A stretch of DNA of 50,863 bases from a bacterium. Its GTDB lineage: Bacteria; Vulcanimicrobiota; Vulcanimicrobiia; Vulcanimicrobiales; SCRA01. A model generated the notes under the pieces. It was not told the origin of the DNA. It did not search any database and saw only the letters and a list, made by a program, of their open reading frames with translations. The DNA is taken from contig SCRI01000050.1 of the NCBI GenBank assembly GCA_004298675.1, forward strand, positions 1 through 50,863, read 5' to 3'. Shown here in pieces: positions 25,816-34,676 of the stretch. Every line of letters begins with the position of its first letter. The stretch's first letter is position 1. The position numbers were made by a program, and so were the translations under genes.

Positions 25816-27510
25816 ATGGCCGAGCGCGATAGTCTAGAGGTCGACGTTCTTTTCGTCGGTGCGGGACCGGGGAGTCTGGCGGGGGCGCTGCGTCTCAAAC
25901 AACTCGTCGATGCATACGAAGCGCGGGCGGCCGCGGGCGAGGTTCAGAGCCTGGGCGAGCTGTCGATCATGGTCATCGACAAGGCCGGCGAAATCGGGCA
26001 GCACGGTCTCTCCGGAGCCGTGATGGATCCGCGCGCGTTCGACGAGCTGATTCCCGATTGGCGCGAGCAGGGCTGCCCGGTGGAGTCGGCGGTCACCGGC
26101 GATGAACTGTGGTTTCTCACGAACAGCGGCAAGATCAAGGCGCCGGTCGTCCCGCCGATGCTCCAGAACCACGGCAAGTACGTCACCTCCCTCAACAAGC
26201 TGGTGGTCTGGCTTGGGGGTCTGGTCGAGGCCGCGGGCGTCGACGTCTTCCCGTCGTTCCCCGGCCAAGAGCTGCTCTATGACGGCGACCGCGTCACCGG
26301 CGTGCGCATCGGCGACAAGGGCGTCGACAAGGACGGCAAGCCCAAAGCGAACTTCGAGCCGGGGCCGGATCTCTTCGCCAAGGTCACGGTGTTGGGTGAG
26401 GGACCGCGTGGCTCGCTCACCAAGACGTTGATCTCGCGTCTGCGCTTGGATGCCGAATCCAACCCCATGGTCTACGCCACGGGCGTCAAGGAGATCTGGA
26501 AGTGCCCGCCGGGGCGTGTGCAGCCTGGCCACGTCATCCATACGATGGGCTTCCCGCTGCCTAGCGAGACCTTCGGCGGCGGCTTCATCTACGGCATGCG
26601 CGACGATCTGCTCGACATCGGTTTCGTGACGGGGTTGGACTATCACGATCCGTCGACCGACATGCACTACAACTTGCAGCAGTTCAAGACTCACCCTGCC
26701 ATCAAGCCGCTGCTCGAGGGCGCCGAGCTCACGCGTTACGGTGCCAAGGCGATCCCAGAGGGCGGCTGGTGGGCGATGCCGCGCCCCTACGCCGACGGCG
26801 TGCTGCTGGTGGGTGACACGGGCGGATTCCTCAACGGCGCGCGCCTCAAGGGCATCCACCTGGCGATGAAAAGCGGTATGCTGGCCGCCGAGACGGCCTT
26901 CGAAGCGCTGCTGGCGCAGCGTTTCGACGCGCAGCAGCTCTCTTCGTACCGCAGTCGCGTCGAGGCCTCGTGGATCAAGCAGGAGCTCTGGGGCGCGCGC
27001 AACTTCCACCAGGGCTTCGAGCACGGCCTGTTCGGCGGCATGCTGAACGTGGGCTTGGGCATGATCAGCGGGGGACGCGGCTTCGGCGTGAGCGACCGGC
27101 TGCCCAACAAGCCCGGTCATGAGTACATGAAGAAGCTCTCCGAGCTTCCAAAGGAGCAGGTGGCGCGGATCGCCTTCGACGGCGTCACCACGTTCGACAA
27201 GCTGACCGACGTCTACAAGAGCGGCACGATGCACGACGAGAACCAGCCGTGCCACCTGCACGTCTCCGACACCAGCATCTGCCGCGATCAGTGCACCGAG
27301 GAATACGGCAACCCGTGTCAGCATTTTTGCCCCGCTAAAGTCTACGAGCCGATGTTCGAGAAGCAGCCCGACGGGTCGTATACGGGCCACCTGCAGATCA
27401 ACTTCACCAACTGCGTGCACTGTAAGACCTGCGACATCGCCGATCCCTATCAGATCATCACCTGGGTACCCCCGCAGGGCGGGGAAGGCCCCGTCTACAC
27501 GAATATGTAG
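25816..27510 (+). CDS. Electron-transfer-flavoprotein:quinone oxidoreductase
   Basis: The 564-residue membrane-peripheral enzyme passes electrons from reduced ETF to quinone during fatty-acid and amino-acid oxidation. The FAD-binding VDVLFVGAGPGSLAGALRL is at residues 9-27. The ETF-QO-specific IGQHGLSGAVMDPRAFDEL follows near residue 57. The C-terminal ferredoxin-like part has Cys residues in CRDQCTEEYGNPCQHFCP and NCVHCKTCDIADP for one 4Fe-4S cluster, and the protein ends WVPPQGGEGP as expected. ETF subunits are not in the window. A LysR regulator begins two bases after its stop. The AT-rich stretch GTATTAAAATTATC at 25734 may hold the promoter. Confidence 0.94.
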   Translation: MAERDSLEVDVLFVGAGPGSLAGALRLKQLVDAYEARAAAGEVQSLGELSIMVIDKAGEIGQHGLSGAVMDPRAFDELIPDWREQGCPVESAVTGDELWFLTNSGKIKAPVVPPMLQNHGKYVTSLNKLVVWLGGLVEAAGVDVFPSFPGQELLYDGDRVTGVRIGDKGVDKDGKPKANFEPGPDLFAKVTVLGEGPRGSLTKTLISRLRLDAESNPMVYATGVKEIWKCPPGRVQPGHVIHTMGFPLPSETFGGGFIYGMRDDLLDIGFVTGLDYHDPSTDMHYNLQQFKTHPAIKPLLEGAELTRYGAKAIPEGGWWAMPRPYADGVLLVGDTGGFLNGARLKGIHLAMKSGMLAAETAFEALLAQRFDAQQLSSYRSRVEASWIKQELWGARNFHQGFEHGLFGGMLNVGLGMISGGRGFGVSDRLPNKPGHEYMKKLSELPKEQVARIAFDGVTTFDKLTDVYKSGTMHDENQPCHLHVSDTSICRDQCTEEYGNPCQHFCPAKVYEPMFEKQPDGSYTGHLQINFTNCVHCKTCDIADPYQIITWVPPQGGEGPVYTNM

Positions 27511-27512
27511 GC

Positions 27513-28409
27513 ATGGCGATCGATCTCCAGCAGGTGCGGTGCTTCTTCGCCGTCTACGAAGCCGGCGGGTTCACCGCGGCCGCGGAGGCCCTGGGCATCA
27601 CGCAGCCGGCCGTCAGCCATCATATCCGGCGCCTCGAGCTGCAGCTCGGGGCGCCTGTGTTCGAGCGCACCGGCAAGCGCGTGCTGCTGACACCGGTCGG
27701 GCGCCGCATCCTTGAAGACGTCCGGCAGATCATCGCCGGCCTGCAGCGGCTGGATCTGCGGGCAGCGGGTGGGCGTGAGGTGGTGCAGGCGCGCGTAGCT
27801 TGTGGCGTCTTCCCCTCGCTGCGCAGCGAGCTCCTGACCGGGGCGCTGCGTGCCTTCCAGTCGCAATACGCTGAGGCGGAGCTGGTGCTCGAGGAGCAGG
27901 GTGAGCCGGAGATCGTGCAGGGCGTGCGCTTGGGGCGCTTGGACCTGGGCGTATTTCCGGCGGTGGGTGCTGCCGCCAGCCTGCATCTGGCCCGCCTCTA
28001 TGATGAAGAGCTCTGCCTGCTGGTAGCCGGCGGGCACGCGCTGGCCGGCCGCGGCGAGATCGATATCGCCGAGCTGGAAGGACTCGACATCGTCCTTCCG
28101 GCGCGCCGCTATGCCTTGCGGCAGGTGGTGGATGGGGTCTTGCGCGCGGTGGGGATCGAGCTGGGCACGATCGTCGAAGGGGGCGGCGGCGATGCCGGGC
28201 GCGCACGGCTGGTACCCGTGTTGGGGGCTACCGTGGTGGGGACCACCTACCGCGCCGATGCCCAGGAGAGCGCCGCGTTGGTCCGGCTAGCGGGGTCGCC
28301 GCTGACACGCAGCATCTACGCGGGCTGGCGCGACGATCGCGTACCCAGTCCCGCGGCGGGCGCGCTCTTGGAGATCCTGCTACGCGAAGCCGAGCGCTTA
28401 GCAGCCTAG
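27513..28409 (+). CDS. LysR-family transcriptional regulator
   Basis: The 298-residue protein has the LysR helix-turn-helix at residues 1-60 (LQQVRCFFAVYEAGGFTAAA, ITQPAVSHHIRRLELQLG, VFERTGKRVLLTPVG) and a periplasmic-binding-like effector domain at 90-295. It starts two bases after the ETF-QO stop and is therefore likely co-transcribed with it, unlike the divergent arrangement usual for LysR genes. The target is unknown; ETF-QO or the downstream porin are the nearest candidates. An AT-rich gap of 126 bases follows. Confidence 0.9.
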   Translation: MAIDLQQVRCFFAVYEAGGFTAAAEALGITQPAVSHHIRRLELQLGAPVFERTGKRVLLTPVGRRILEDVRQIIAGLQRLDLRAAGGREVVQARVACGVFPSLRSELLTGALRAFQSQYAEAELVLEEQGEPEIVQGVRLGRLDLGVFPAVGAAASLHLARLYDEELCLLVAGGHALAGRGEIDIAELEGLDIVLPARRYALRQVVDGVLRAVGIELGTIVEGGGGDAGRARLVPVLGATVVGTTYRADAQESAALVRLAGSPLTRSIYAGWRDDRVPSPAAGALLEILLREAERLAA

Positions 28410-28417
28410 CCATAAAT

Positions 28418-28535
28418 AACTTTATTAGACAGTATAGACAAAAATAGTTGTTCAGGTGGGCCTCCCCTGGTAGAGTCACGGTGGAGGCGAGCGAAACAAT
28501 GGACAGCTCGCCCTACTGAAAATTGGAGGCAACCC
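28418..28535 (+). promoter_or_regulatory. AT-rich promoter/leader region of the SLH porin gene
   Basis: Between the LysR stop and the porin start the sequence is strikingly AT-rich for this genome (28412-28455), then becomes mixed. A TTGTTC/TAGAGT pair with 17-base spacing (from 28450) is a possible but weak sigma-70-type promoter. TTGGAGG (28523-28529) is a strong ribosome-binding site before GTG 28536. The long leader and AT island fit a highly expressed gene. Confidence 0.4.
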
Positions 28536-30188
28536 GTGCTTTCTGTGAAGTCGAGACTTTACGGGGGGCTTCTCGTGGCGGCATTGACGGCGACTGCGGT
28601 CGCACCGGCAATGGCCCAGGAGAATCCGTTCCGTGACGTCCCCACGAATAGCTGGGCGTACCAGTCAATCCAGAAGCTCTATGCTGATGGATTGATCGAA
28701 GGGTATCCCGGCGGTTACTTCAAGGGCCAGCGTCCCCTCACTCGCTACGAAGCGGCCGTGCTCACCGAGCGCGTCGTGAAGAAGCTCGAGGAAGAGCTCG
28801 CTCAGCCTGCGGAGGCCGCGAAGGTCAACGCTGACGACATCGCTGCCGTCAAGAAGCTCGTTGACGAATATGGCTCCGACATCAAGGATCTGCAGAAGGA
28901 TGTCGCCGGCCTGAAGGATGCTGTCGCGAAGAACAGCGCAACGCTGAAGCGTCAGCAGTTCCATCTCTACTACTTCATGCGCGCTCCCGGTTTCTACCGC
29001 GAGAACGTCTCGGCGTACGATCCGCTGGGCAACGGTCTCTCGGCGAACACCGTGATCACGGGCTTGAAGCCGACCAATGCCGCCGGTACGTTCACTGCTC
29101 CCTACTCGCTGCAGTCGAACACCAGCTACGGCAACCTCGGACCGAACAACCAGCAGTCCGGCACCTACTCCCACGGCACCGGCTATCAGACGATCCGTCT
29201 GATCTTCAGCGGCGCTCTGGACGAGAAGACCTCGTACGCGATCCGGCTGGAGGATCGCAACTACTTCGCCAACCAGGCTCAGGAGAGCACGGCTACCGCG
29301 CTTTCCAAGAGCTACTTCTACAACCAGGTCTTCCGCCTGAACTACGCCTACCTCACGTATAAGGACCCCTCGGGTGTCTTTGCGAAGGCCGGCCGGTTCG
29401 TCGAAGAGGGCGGCCCGCTGGGCTTGGCCTTCTCCGACTACTTCCAGGGCGCGGAGCTGGGCTACAGCAAGCATGGCGCCTCGATCTGGGGAGCGTACAG
29501 CTTCAACCAGACCAATGGCGTTGCTGGTAACGCTGCCGCGGGTGGCTACAACCAGACCATGATGGCGCACGCCGATTACGACGTCACCAGCAAGCTGAAC
29601 GTCGGTTTGAACTACTCCATCGACCGCGGCGTCGCGGGTGCCAACTACTGGAACCCGTCGGTGAACCCGTACGCTCCGGGCACGAACTGCACCCCGGGCT
29701 ACTGCGGTGCCTATGTCGCCGGTGCCTACCCGGTAGCCGTCGGCTCAGTCGATGCGTCCTACCGTTTCTCCCCCGAGTTCTCGCTCGCGGCTGAGGCGCT
29801 CGCGCGTCTCGGCAACGATCCGGCCACGGGGAGCCGCTGGAAGGACAACGGTGCCTTCTGGGTTGCCGGTACCTACGGCAAGACTGGTGGGCATGAGGGG
29901 AACAACTACTCCGACTTTGGGTTCGTCTCGTCGGGCTTCAACTCGAACGGGCCGCACACCGAGATCGTGGGTACCCCGGACTACCAGCAGTTCTACTTCA
30001 ACAACCCGAACGGCTACAACATCGCGTATATCGGTCTGCACCACTGGTTCAGCGATTACGCGCGCGTTGGCGTCGTCTATCAGCACTACGGTGTGAAGAA
30101 CGGCATCGACATCCCGCTGGGTGGTGGCTACTACATCAGCAAGGATAGCGGCGACGGTCTCTACCTCCAGACGCTGGTCTCGTTCTAA
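28536..30188 (+). CDS. SLH-domain outer-membrane beta-barrel (porin-like) protein
   Basis: A 550-residue exported protein. Residues 1-27 form a signal peptide ending ALTATAVAPAMAQ. One S-layer-homology domain covers about 30-75 (NPFRDVPTNSWAYQSIQKLY, GLIEGYPGGYF, RPLTRYEAAVL) and would bind cell-wall polymer. A heptad-rich coiled coil runs about 80-145. The remaining 400 residues alternate aromatic and polar positions with many Tyr/Gly/Asn, typical of a beta-barrel, and end LQTLVSF with a terminal Phe as outer-membrane proteins do. Codon choice leans towards GCT and AAG more than in neighbours, and a strong terminator follows, suggesting high expression. This architecture is known from deep-branching diderms. 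Confidence 0.88.
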   Translation: MLSVKSRLYGGLLVAALTATAVAPAMAQENPFRDVPTNSWAYQSIQKLYADGLIEGYPGGYFKGQRPLTRYEAAVLTERVVKKLEEELAQPAEAAKVNADDIAAVKKLVDEYGSDIKDLQKDVAGLKDAVAKNSATLKRQQFHLYYFMRAPGFYRENVSAYDPLGNGLSANTVITGLKPTNAAGTFTAPYSLQSNTSYGNLGPNNQQSGTYSHGTGYQTIRLIFSGALDEKTSYAIRLEDRNYFANQAQESTATALSKSYFYNQVFRLNYAYLTYKDPSGVFAKAGRFVEEGGPLGLAFSDYFQGAELGYSKHGASIWGAYSFNQTNGVAGNAAAGGYNQTMMAHADYDVTSKLNVGLNYSIDRGVAGANYWNPSVNPYAPGTNCTPGYCGAYVAGAYPVAVGSVDASYRFSPEFSLAAEALARLGNDPATGSRWKDNGAFWVAGTYGKTGGHEGNNYSDFGFVSSGFNSNGPHTEIVGTPDYQQFYFNNPNGYNIAYIGLHHWFSDYARVGVVYQHYGVKNGIDIPLGGGYYISKDSGDGLYLQTLVSF

Positions 30189-30213
30189 CGAGCGAGCTCC
30201 GGTCACGGAACGG

Positions 30214-30250
30214 CGAGACCCCCGGCACAGCCGGGGGTCTCGTCTTACTC
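30214..30250 (+). terminator. Strong intrinsic terminator of the porin gene
   Basis: A perfect 13-bp stem (CGAGACCCCCGGC 30214-30226 with 30230-30242) with an ACA loop, followed by TCTTACTCT. It lies 25 bases after the porin stop. Confidence 0.85.
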
Positions 30251-30259
30251 TGATATACT
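30251..30259 (+). promoter_or_regulatory. Extended -10 promoter candidate for the marC-thi operon
   Basis: TGATATACT gives TG, one base, then TATACT (five of six to the consensus -10). It sits 22 bases before the marC ATG and right after the porin terminator, where a new promoter is needed. No good -35 is visible. Confidence 0.4.
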
Positions 30260-30280
30260 CATACCCGTGCTGAGGCTGCG

Positions 30281-30910
30281 ATGACCCCTGCCGAACTGGT
30301 CACTGCGTTCGTCGCGCTCTTCACGCTGCTCAACCCGGTGGGCGGAATCCCGGTCTTCCTCACCCTCACCGAGAACGAATCGCAGGAGCAGCGCAACGGC
30401 GTCGCCCTCGCGGCCTCCGTCGCCGTGGCGGTGATCCTGCTGGTGGCGATGTTCTTGGGCAGCGCTATTCTGGCGCTGATGCATATCGAGCTCGACGCCT
30501 TTCGCCTCGCCGGCATGGTGGTCATCATCGGCATGGCGCTCTCGATGCTCAATGCCGCTCCCAGCGGGGTGAAGCAGGCGCCTGGGGAGCATCTGGAGGC
30601 GGTGGATCGCGGTACGGTGGCTGTGGTCCCGCTCGCGTTACCGGTGCTCGCCGGGCCTGGCTCGATCAGCGCCGTCATCATCGTGGCAACGCGCACGACC
30701 GGATGGGTGGAGTGGCTCTTCGAGGTCGCCATCATCCTGCTCAACGCCGCCGCCACCTACGGCATCCTGCGCATCGCCCCGCGGCTGGGGCGCATGCTCG
30801 GCACCACGGGCATGAACATTCTCACGCGGCTGTTCGGCTTGCTGCTGTTAGCCATCGGCTTAGGCGGCGCAGCCGCAGCGCTCAAGGCGCTCTTTCCAGG
30901 GTTGGGCTAG
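30281..30910 (+). CDS. MarC-family integral membrane protein
   Basis: A 209-residue inner-membrane protein with about six hydrophobic segments. The family signature is near the start: FVALFTLLNPVGGIPVFLTL. LAGPGSISAVIIVAT near residue 125 and LTRLFGLLLLAIG near the C-terminus are also usual. MarC/YchE proteins have no firmly established function; the old link to multiple antibiotic resistance was withdrawn, as I recall. It starts a same-strand run marC-phzF-thiO-thiS-thiG-HAD with gaps of at most 14 bases. Confidence 0.9.
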   Translation: MTPAELVTAFVALFTLLNPVGGIPVFLTLTENESQEQRNGVALAASVAVAVILLVAMFLGSAILALMHIELDAFRLAGMVVIIGMALSMLNAAPSGVKQAPGEHLEAVDRGTVAVVPLALPVLAGPGSISAVIIVATRTTGWVEWLFEVAIILLNAAATYGILRIAPRLGRMLGTTGMNILTRLFGLLLLAIGLGGAAAALKALFPGLG

Positions 30911-30918
30911 GGGGATTC

Positions 30919-31821
30919 ATGCTTCGATTCACGCAGGTGGACGTCTTCACCGATCGCCTCTTCGAAGGGAACCAGCTGGCCGTCTTTCCGGAGGCGCGCA
31001 CCCTCACCGACCGGCAAATGCAGCAGATCGCTCGCGAGATGAATCTTGCGGAGACCGCGTTCGTCACGCCGGCAGAGCGCGGCGATTGCGACGTGCGCGT
31101 GCGCATCTTCACGCCGGTCTACGAGATGCTCTTCGCCGGCCATCCAACGATCGGCACGGCATTCGTCTTGGCACGGCTCGGCCGCTTTCCCAGGGGGGCG
31201 CAGCGTGTGGTCTTCGAGGAGCGCGTCGGTCCCGTGCCCGTGCGGCTTGAAGGGCCGCCGAATGCGCCGTCGCGCGCGTGGCTCACGACGCCGCCGGTTA
31301 CTTTCGATGCGGCGCTGGAGGATCGCGCCGCCTGCGCCGCGCTCGCCGGATTGACTGAGAGCGATCTGCGTGCAGACGTGCCGGTGCTGGCTGCCGGTGC
31401 GGGACCGCGCTTTCTCTATGTGCCCGTGCGCGATCGCGACACCGTCGACCGCGCCGCGCCCGACGTAGCCGCAATCGATCGCCGCATCACGGCACAGGGA
31501 TTGGTCGGCATCTTCGTCTTCGCCGTGGAATCGGCCGATCGCGGTGCGCTCTACTCACGCATGTTCGCACCTGGTGCGGGCGTCTTCGAGGATCCCGCCA
31601 CTGGCTCGGCAACGGGGCCGCTGGCGGCCTACGTGCTGCGTCATCGCCTCGTGGCCGCGCCCCACACCGGAATCGTGGATCTGGTGAGCGAGCAGGGGAC
31701 GAAGATGCAGCGGCGCAGCCTGCTTCATATGCGCGTCGAGCTGCGCGACGGCCAGTCGCAGTGCATCGAGGTCGGTGGCGGGTGCGTGCACGTCTTCGAT
31801 GGGGAGCTCGCGCTCGAGTAA
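30919..31821 (+). CDS. PhzF-family isomerase
   Basis: A 300-residue protein of the diaminopimelate-epimerase fold. The PhzF opening FTQVDVFTDRLFEGNQLAVF is followed by the catalytic-glutamate region MNLAETAFVTP, then YEMLFAGHPTIGTAFVL. The second half carries EDPATGSATGPLAAYVL. Members isomerise small metabolites; only a few (phenazine synthesis) have known substrates. The ATG at 30919 follows AGGGGGAT; the open frame before it overlaps marC and is not conserved. It is eight bases from marC and 13 from thiO, so an operon is likely. Confidence 0.88.
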   Translation: MLRFTQVDVFTDRLFEGNQLAVFPEARTLTDRQMQQIAREMNLAETAFVTPAERGDCDVRVRIFTPVYEMLFAGHPTIGTAFVLARLGRFPRGAQRVVFEERVGPVPVRLEGPPNAPSRAWLTTPPVTFDAALEDRAACAALAGLTESDLRADVPVLAAGAGPRFLYVPVRDRDTVDRAAPDVAAIDRRITAQGLVGIFVFAVESADRGALYSRMFAPGAGVFEDPATGSATGPLAAYVLRHRLVAAPHTGIVDLVSEQGTKMQRRSLLHMRVELRDGQSQCIEVGGGCVHVFDGELALE

Positions 31822-31834
31822 CGAAGTAGCCCGT

Positions 31835-32959
31835 ATGGAAGGCGACGTCGTCATCATCGGAGCCGGTCTGATCGGCCTGGCACTCGCAAGGGAATTGGCA
31901 CAGCGCGGAGCCTCGGTGCGCGTGCTCGACACGGGGGAGCCCGGCCACGCCGCGTCCTGGGCGGCCGCCGGAATGCTGGCGCCCTCGTCGGAGGGCCTCG
32001 ACGGATCGTTCTACGAGCTATGCTCCGCTAGCTTGGAACGCTATCCAGCGTTTGCCGCGGAGCTGCACGCCCAGACCGGGCTCGACGTGCATCTGCGTCG
32101 CGAGGGCTTCGTCTCGCCCGCCTACGACGATGCTGGGCTTGAGTTCATCGAGGCCCGCGCAGCGGAAGCGCGCGCACGTGGCCTCCATGCCCGGATGCTA
32201 ACCACCGCCCAGACGCTGCAGTTGGAGCCGGCGCTCGCGCCCGTGCGTGCCGCCGTCTTCTTCGAGCATGAGGCCTCCGTCGACAATCGCCGCCTAGGAC
32301 GAGCGCTGCGTGCCGCCGTCGAGTGCGCTGGCGTGCGCGTCGACGAGGGTTTGCCATGGGTGCGCGTGGCGGCGACACAGCGGCGCGTCAACGGTGTGGA
32401 GACGGCGCAGGGGTTTATCTCCGCGCCGGTGGTGGTCAACGCGGCGGGGGCGTGGGCCGGAGGCATCGAGGGCGTGCCGGAGCACGCGCGCGTCCCCGTC
32501 GAGCCTGTCAAGGGGCAGATGCTAGCGTTGGCGATGCCCGCCAACCTCGTGCGCCACACGATCTACGCGCGTCACGGCACCTATCTGGTGCCGCGGGACG
32601 ATGGACGACTGCTCGTGGGCGCAACGGGGGAGCGTGTGGGCTTCGATACCCGGGTCACAGCAGCCGGAGTCCAGCGGCTGCTGGAGCGGGCGCTACGCAT
32701 CGCACCGGGGCTCAAGGACCTGGCGCTGGTGGAGACCTGGGCGGGGCTGCGGCCCGGCACCCCGGATAGCCTCCCGTACCTAGGAGCGGGGGCGCTCGAG
32801 GGATACTTTCTGGCCACGGGCCACCTGCGCAATGGCGTGCTGCTCACCCCGATCACCGCCGAACTCGTGGCGGATGCGATCGAGGGGCGCACGCCGCGCA
32901 TCTCGCTCGCGCCGTATGCGCCGGAGCGCGTTCGCGCCGCGTCGAACGTGGCATCATGA
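31835..32959 (+). CDS. thiO: Glycine oxidase ThiO
   Basis: A 374-residue FAD-dependent oxidase that makes dehydroglycine (iminoacetate) from glycine for the thiazole ring of thiamine. The FAD motif is [20 protein letters not shown] at residues 5-24; [14 protein letters not shown] near 45 and a C-terminal [15 protein letters not shown] with [11 protein letters not shown] are ThiO-type. The identity rests mainly on its place directly before thiS and thiG: its stop overlaps the thiS ATG as ATGA. Other DadA-like oxidases look similar, but the neighbourhood settles it. No TPP riboswitch motif is visible upstream. Confidence 0.9.
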   Translation: MEGDVVIIGAGLIGLALARELAQRGASVRVLDTGEPGHAASWAAAGMLAPSSEGLDGSFYELCSASLERYPAFAAELHAQTGLDVHLRREGFVSPAYDDAGLEFIEARAAEARARGLHARMLTTAQTLQLEPALAPVRAAVFFEHEASVDNRRLGRALRAAVECAGVRVDEGLPWVRVAATQRRVNGVETAQGFISAPVVVNAAGAWAGGIEGVPEHARVPVEPVKGQMLALAMPANLVRHTIYARHGTYLVPRDDGRLLVGATGERVGFDTRVTAAGVQRLLERALRIAPGLKDLALVETWAGLRPGTPDSLPYLGAGALEGYFLATGHLRNGVLLTPITAELVADAIEGRTPRISLAPYAPERVRAASNVAS

Positions 32960-33165
32960 GCGTACCGAGCATCCAGGTCAATGGGGAGGCGCTCGCGCTG
33001 GAACGCGAGGTCACGCTCGGCGAGTTGTTGACTCTCTTGGGCGTGCCGCGCGAGGGCTCGGCGGTGGCGCTCAACGATGCCGTTGTTTCCAAGGGGCGCA
33101 TCGATGCGCAGCCGGTCCGGCCGGGCGACCGCATCGAGATCATTCGAGCCGTGGCCGGAGGATAG
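32956..33165 (+). CDS. thiS: Sulfur carrier protein ThiS
   Basis: A 69-residue ubiquitin-like carrier that delivers sulfur as a C-terminal thiocarboxylate for thiazole formation. It opens [20 protein letters not shown] and ends [11 protein letters not shown], with the required Gly-Gly terminus. It overlaps thiO by four bases and is followed after 11 bases by thiG. The adenylating enzyme ThiF is not present in the window. Confidence 0.93.
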   Translation: MSVPSIQVNGEALALEREVTLGELLTLLGVPREGSAVALNDAVVSKGRIDAQPVRPGDRIEIIRAVAGG

Positions 33166-33176
33166 AGAAGATCAGC

Positions 33177-33959
33177 GTGCAGAGTGACCCATTCGTACTC
33201 GGCGGGCGTGAGTATCGTTCCCGCTTGCTCGTCGGCACCGGCAAGTTCGCTTCGATGGAGGCGATGCAGCAGGCGCACGAAGCCAGTGGCGCCGAGATCG
33301 TCACCGTCGCGATACGCCGCATTCACATCGACGATCCCAACGGCAAGACGATGCTGGACTTCATCGATCGCAAGCGCTATCAACTGCTGCCCAATACCGC
33401 CGGCTGCTACACCGCGAAGGATGCGGTCCTGACGGCCAAGCTGGCACGCGAGGCGCTGGAGACCAATCTCATCAAGCTCGAAGTGATCGGCGATCAGCGG
33501 ACGCTGTATCCAAACGTCGTGGACCTGATCGCTGCGGCCGAGGAGCTGGTGCGTGACGGCTTTACCGTGCTGCCGTACACGACCGACGATCCGGTGGTCT
33601 GCCAGCGTCTGGAGGCGGTTGGCTGCGCGGCCGTGATGCCGCTGGCGGCGCCGATCGGCAGCGGTCTGGGCGTCTGTAATCCATACACCATCCGGATCAT
33701 CAAAGAACAGGCGCAGGTACCGGTCATCGTTGACGCCGGCGTGGGAACGGCCAGTGACGCAGCCTTCGCGATGGAGCTGGGTGCCGATGCGGTCCTGATG
33801 AATACCGGTATCGCGTCGGCGCGTGATCCGTTATTGATGGCGCACGCGATGCGCTGGGCGATCGACGCCGGACGCGCGGCTTTCCGGGCCGGGCGCATGC
33901 CCAAGCGCCTGTACGCCTCGGCCTCCTCGCCGCTGCAGGATCTCATCGCGACGTCCTGA
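33177..33959 (+). CDS. thiG: Thiazole synthase ThiG
   Basis: A 260-residue TIM-barrel enzyme that joins 1-deoxyxylulose-5-phosphate, dehydroglycine and ThiS thiocarboxylate into the thiazole phosphate. It starts at GTG 33177 with the family N-terminus [20 protein letters not shown]. The Schiff-base lysine is K100 in [24 protein letters not shown] and [19 protein letters not shown] form the phosphate-binding loops. Upstream GTG context has AGAGAAG. It is the third thi gene in the run, with thiC, thiD and thiE absent. Confidence 0.95.
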   Translation: MQSDPFVLGGREYRSRLLVGTGKFASMEAMQQAHEASGAEIVTVAIRRIHIDDPNGKTMLDFIDRKRYQLLPNTAGCYTAKDAVLTAKLAREALETNLIKLEVIGDQRTLYPNVVDLIAAAEELVRDGFTVLPYTTDDPVVCQRLEAVGCAAVMPLAAPIGSGLGVCNPYTIRIIKEQAQVPVIVDAGVGTASDAAFAMELGADAVLMNTGIASARDPLLMAHAMRWAIDAGRAAFRAGRMPKRLYASASSPLQDLIATS

Positions 33960-33969
33960 GCGCCTCGAC

Positions 33970-34662
33970 GTGTTGCGCTGGATCTTCTTCGACGTCGGGG
34001 GCACGCTGGTCGACGATCGTGCCTACGTTTCCTATCTCGGGCAAATGGTCCGTCACGAGCTGGCGGCCGCCGGCATCGCCACCAAAGCCGACGAGTTCGC
34101 GGCGGTGCGCTGGCGGCTCTTGCGGCACAATCCGCCATCGCTCGCGCGCGCCCTCATCGCACATTACATTCCCGGGGATCGCGCGCGTGCCGCGGCCGTG
34201 GCCGAGCGCGTCTTTGCGCCGCGCCTGGAGCACGGCTCGACGCAGAGCAGATTGCTGCCGGGGGCACTCGAGGCCTTGGAACGGCTCTCGCTGCGCTACC
34301 GGCTAGGAGTCATCGCCAATTACGACAGCTTCATCCGCGACGTGCTGCGTGACGCGCACGCTCTGCGCTTCTTCAGCGATCTCGTGATCTCCAGTGAGGT
34401 CGACGTCGTCAAACCGGCCCCGGCCATCTTCACCGTCGCGCTCGAGCGGGCAGGTGTGATTCCGGCTGAAACGGCGATGGTGGGCGATCGTTCCGACAAC
34501 GACGTCGTCACGCCCAAAGCGATGGGCATGCGCACGGTGCGCGTCTTACGCCCCTACCTCAGCCGCGCGGTGCCGGGATCCGAGGCGGCGCGTATCGAGC
34601 CCGACGTGACGGTAGCATCGGTAGCGGAAGTCCCCGACGCCATTGCGCTGCTCGATACGTAA
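33970..34662 (+). CDS. HAD-superfamily hydrolase
   Basis: A 230-residue phosphatase-like protein. Motif I is WIFFDVGGTLVDD, in which the second catalytic Asp is replaced by Gly (DxGGT instead of DxDGT), as in some HAD hydrolases. Motif II is VIANYDS, motif III the lysine of VVKPAPAIF and motif IV GDRSDNDV. It starts at GTG 33970, ten bases after thiG, and probably ends that transcript. The substrate is unknown. The next gene is convergent. Confidence 0.85.
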   Translation: MLRWIFFDVGGTLVDDRAYVSYLGQMVRHELAAAGIATKADEFAAVRWRLLRHNPPSLARALIAHYIPGDRARAAAVAERVFAPRLEHGSTQSRLLPGALEALERLSLRYRLGVIANYDSFIRDVLRDAHALRFFSDLVISSEVDVVKPAPAIFTVALERAGVIPAETAMVGDRSDNDVVTPKAMGMRTVRVLRPYLSRAVPGSEAARIEPDVTVASVAEVPDAIALLDT

Positions 34663-34676
34663 GTGTGCTACCGTGG

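Noticed and set aside
25834-27420. Minus-strand frame of 528 codons within the ETF-QO gene
   Set aside because: Antisense of a conserved enzyme; no motif, and composition is typical of shadow frames.
31822-31834. TPP riboswitch for the thi genes
   Set aside because: The gap before thiO is 13 bases, and no CTGAGA-type core was found before marC either.
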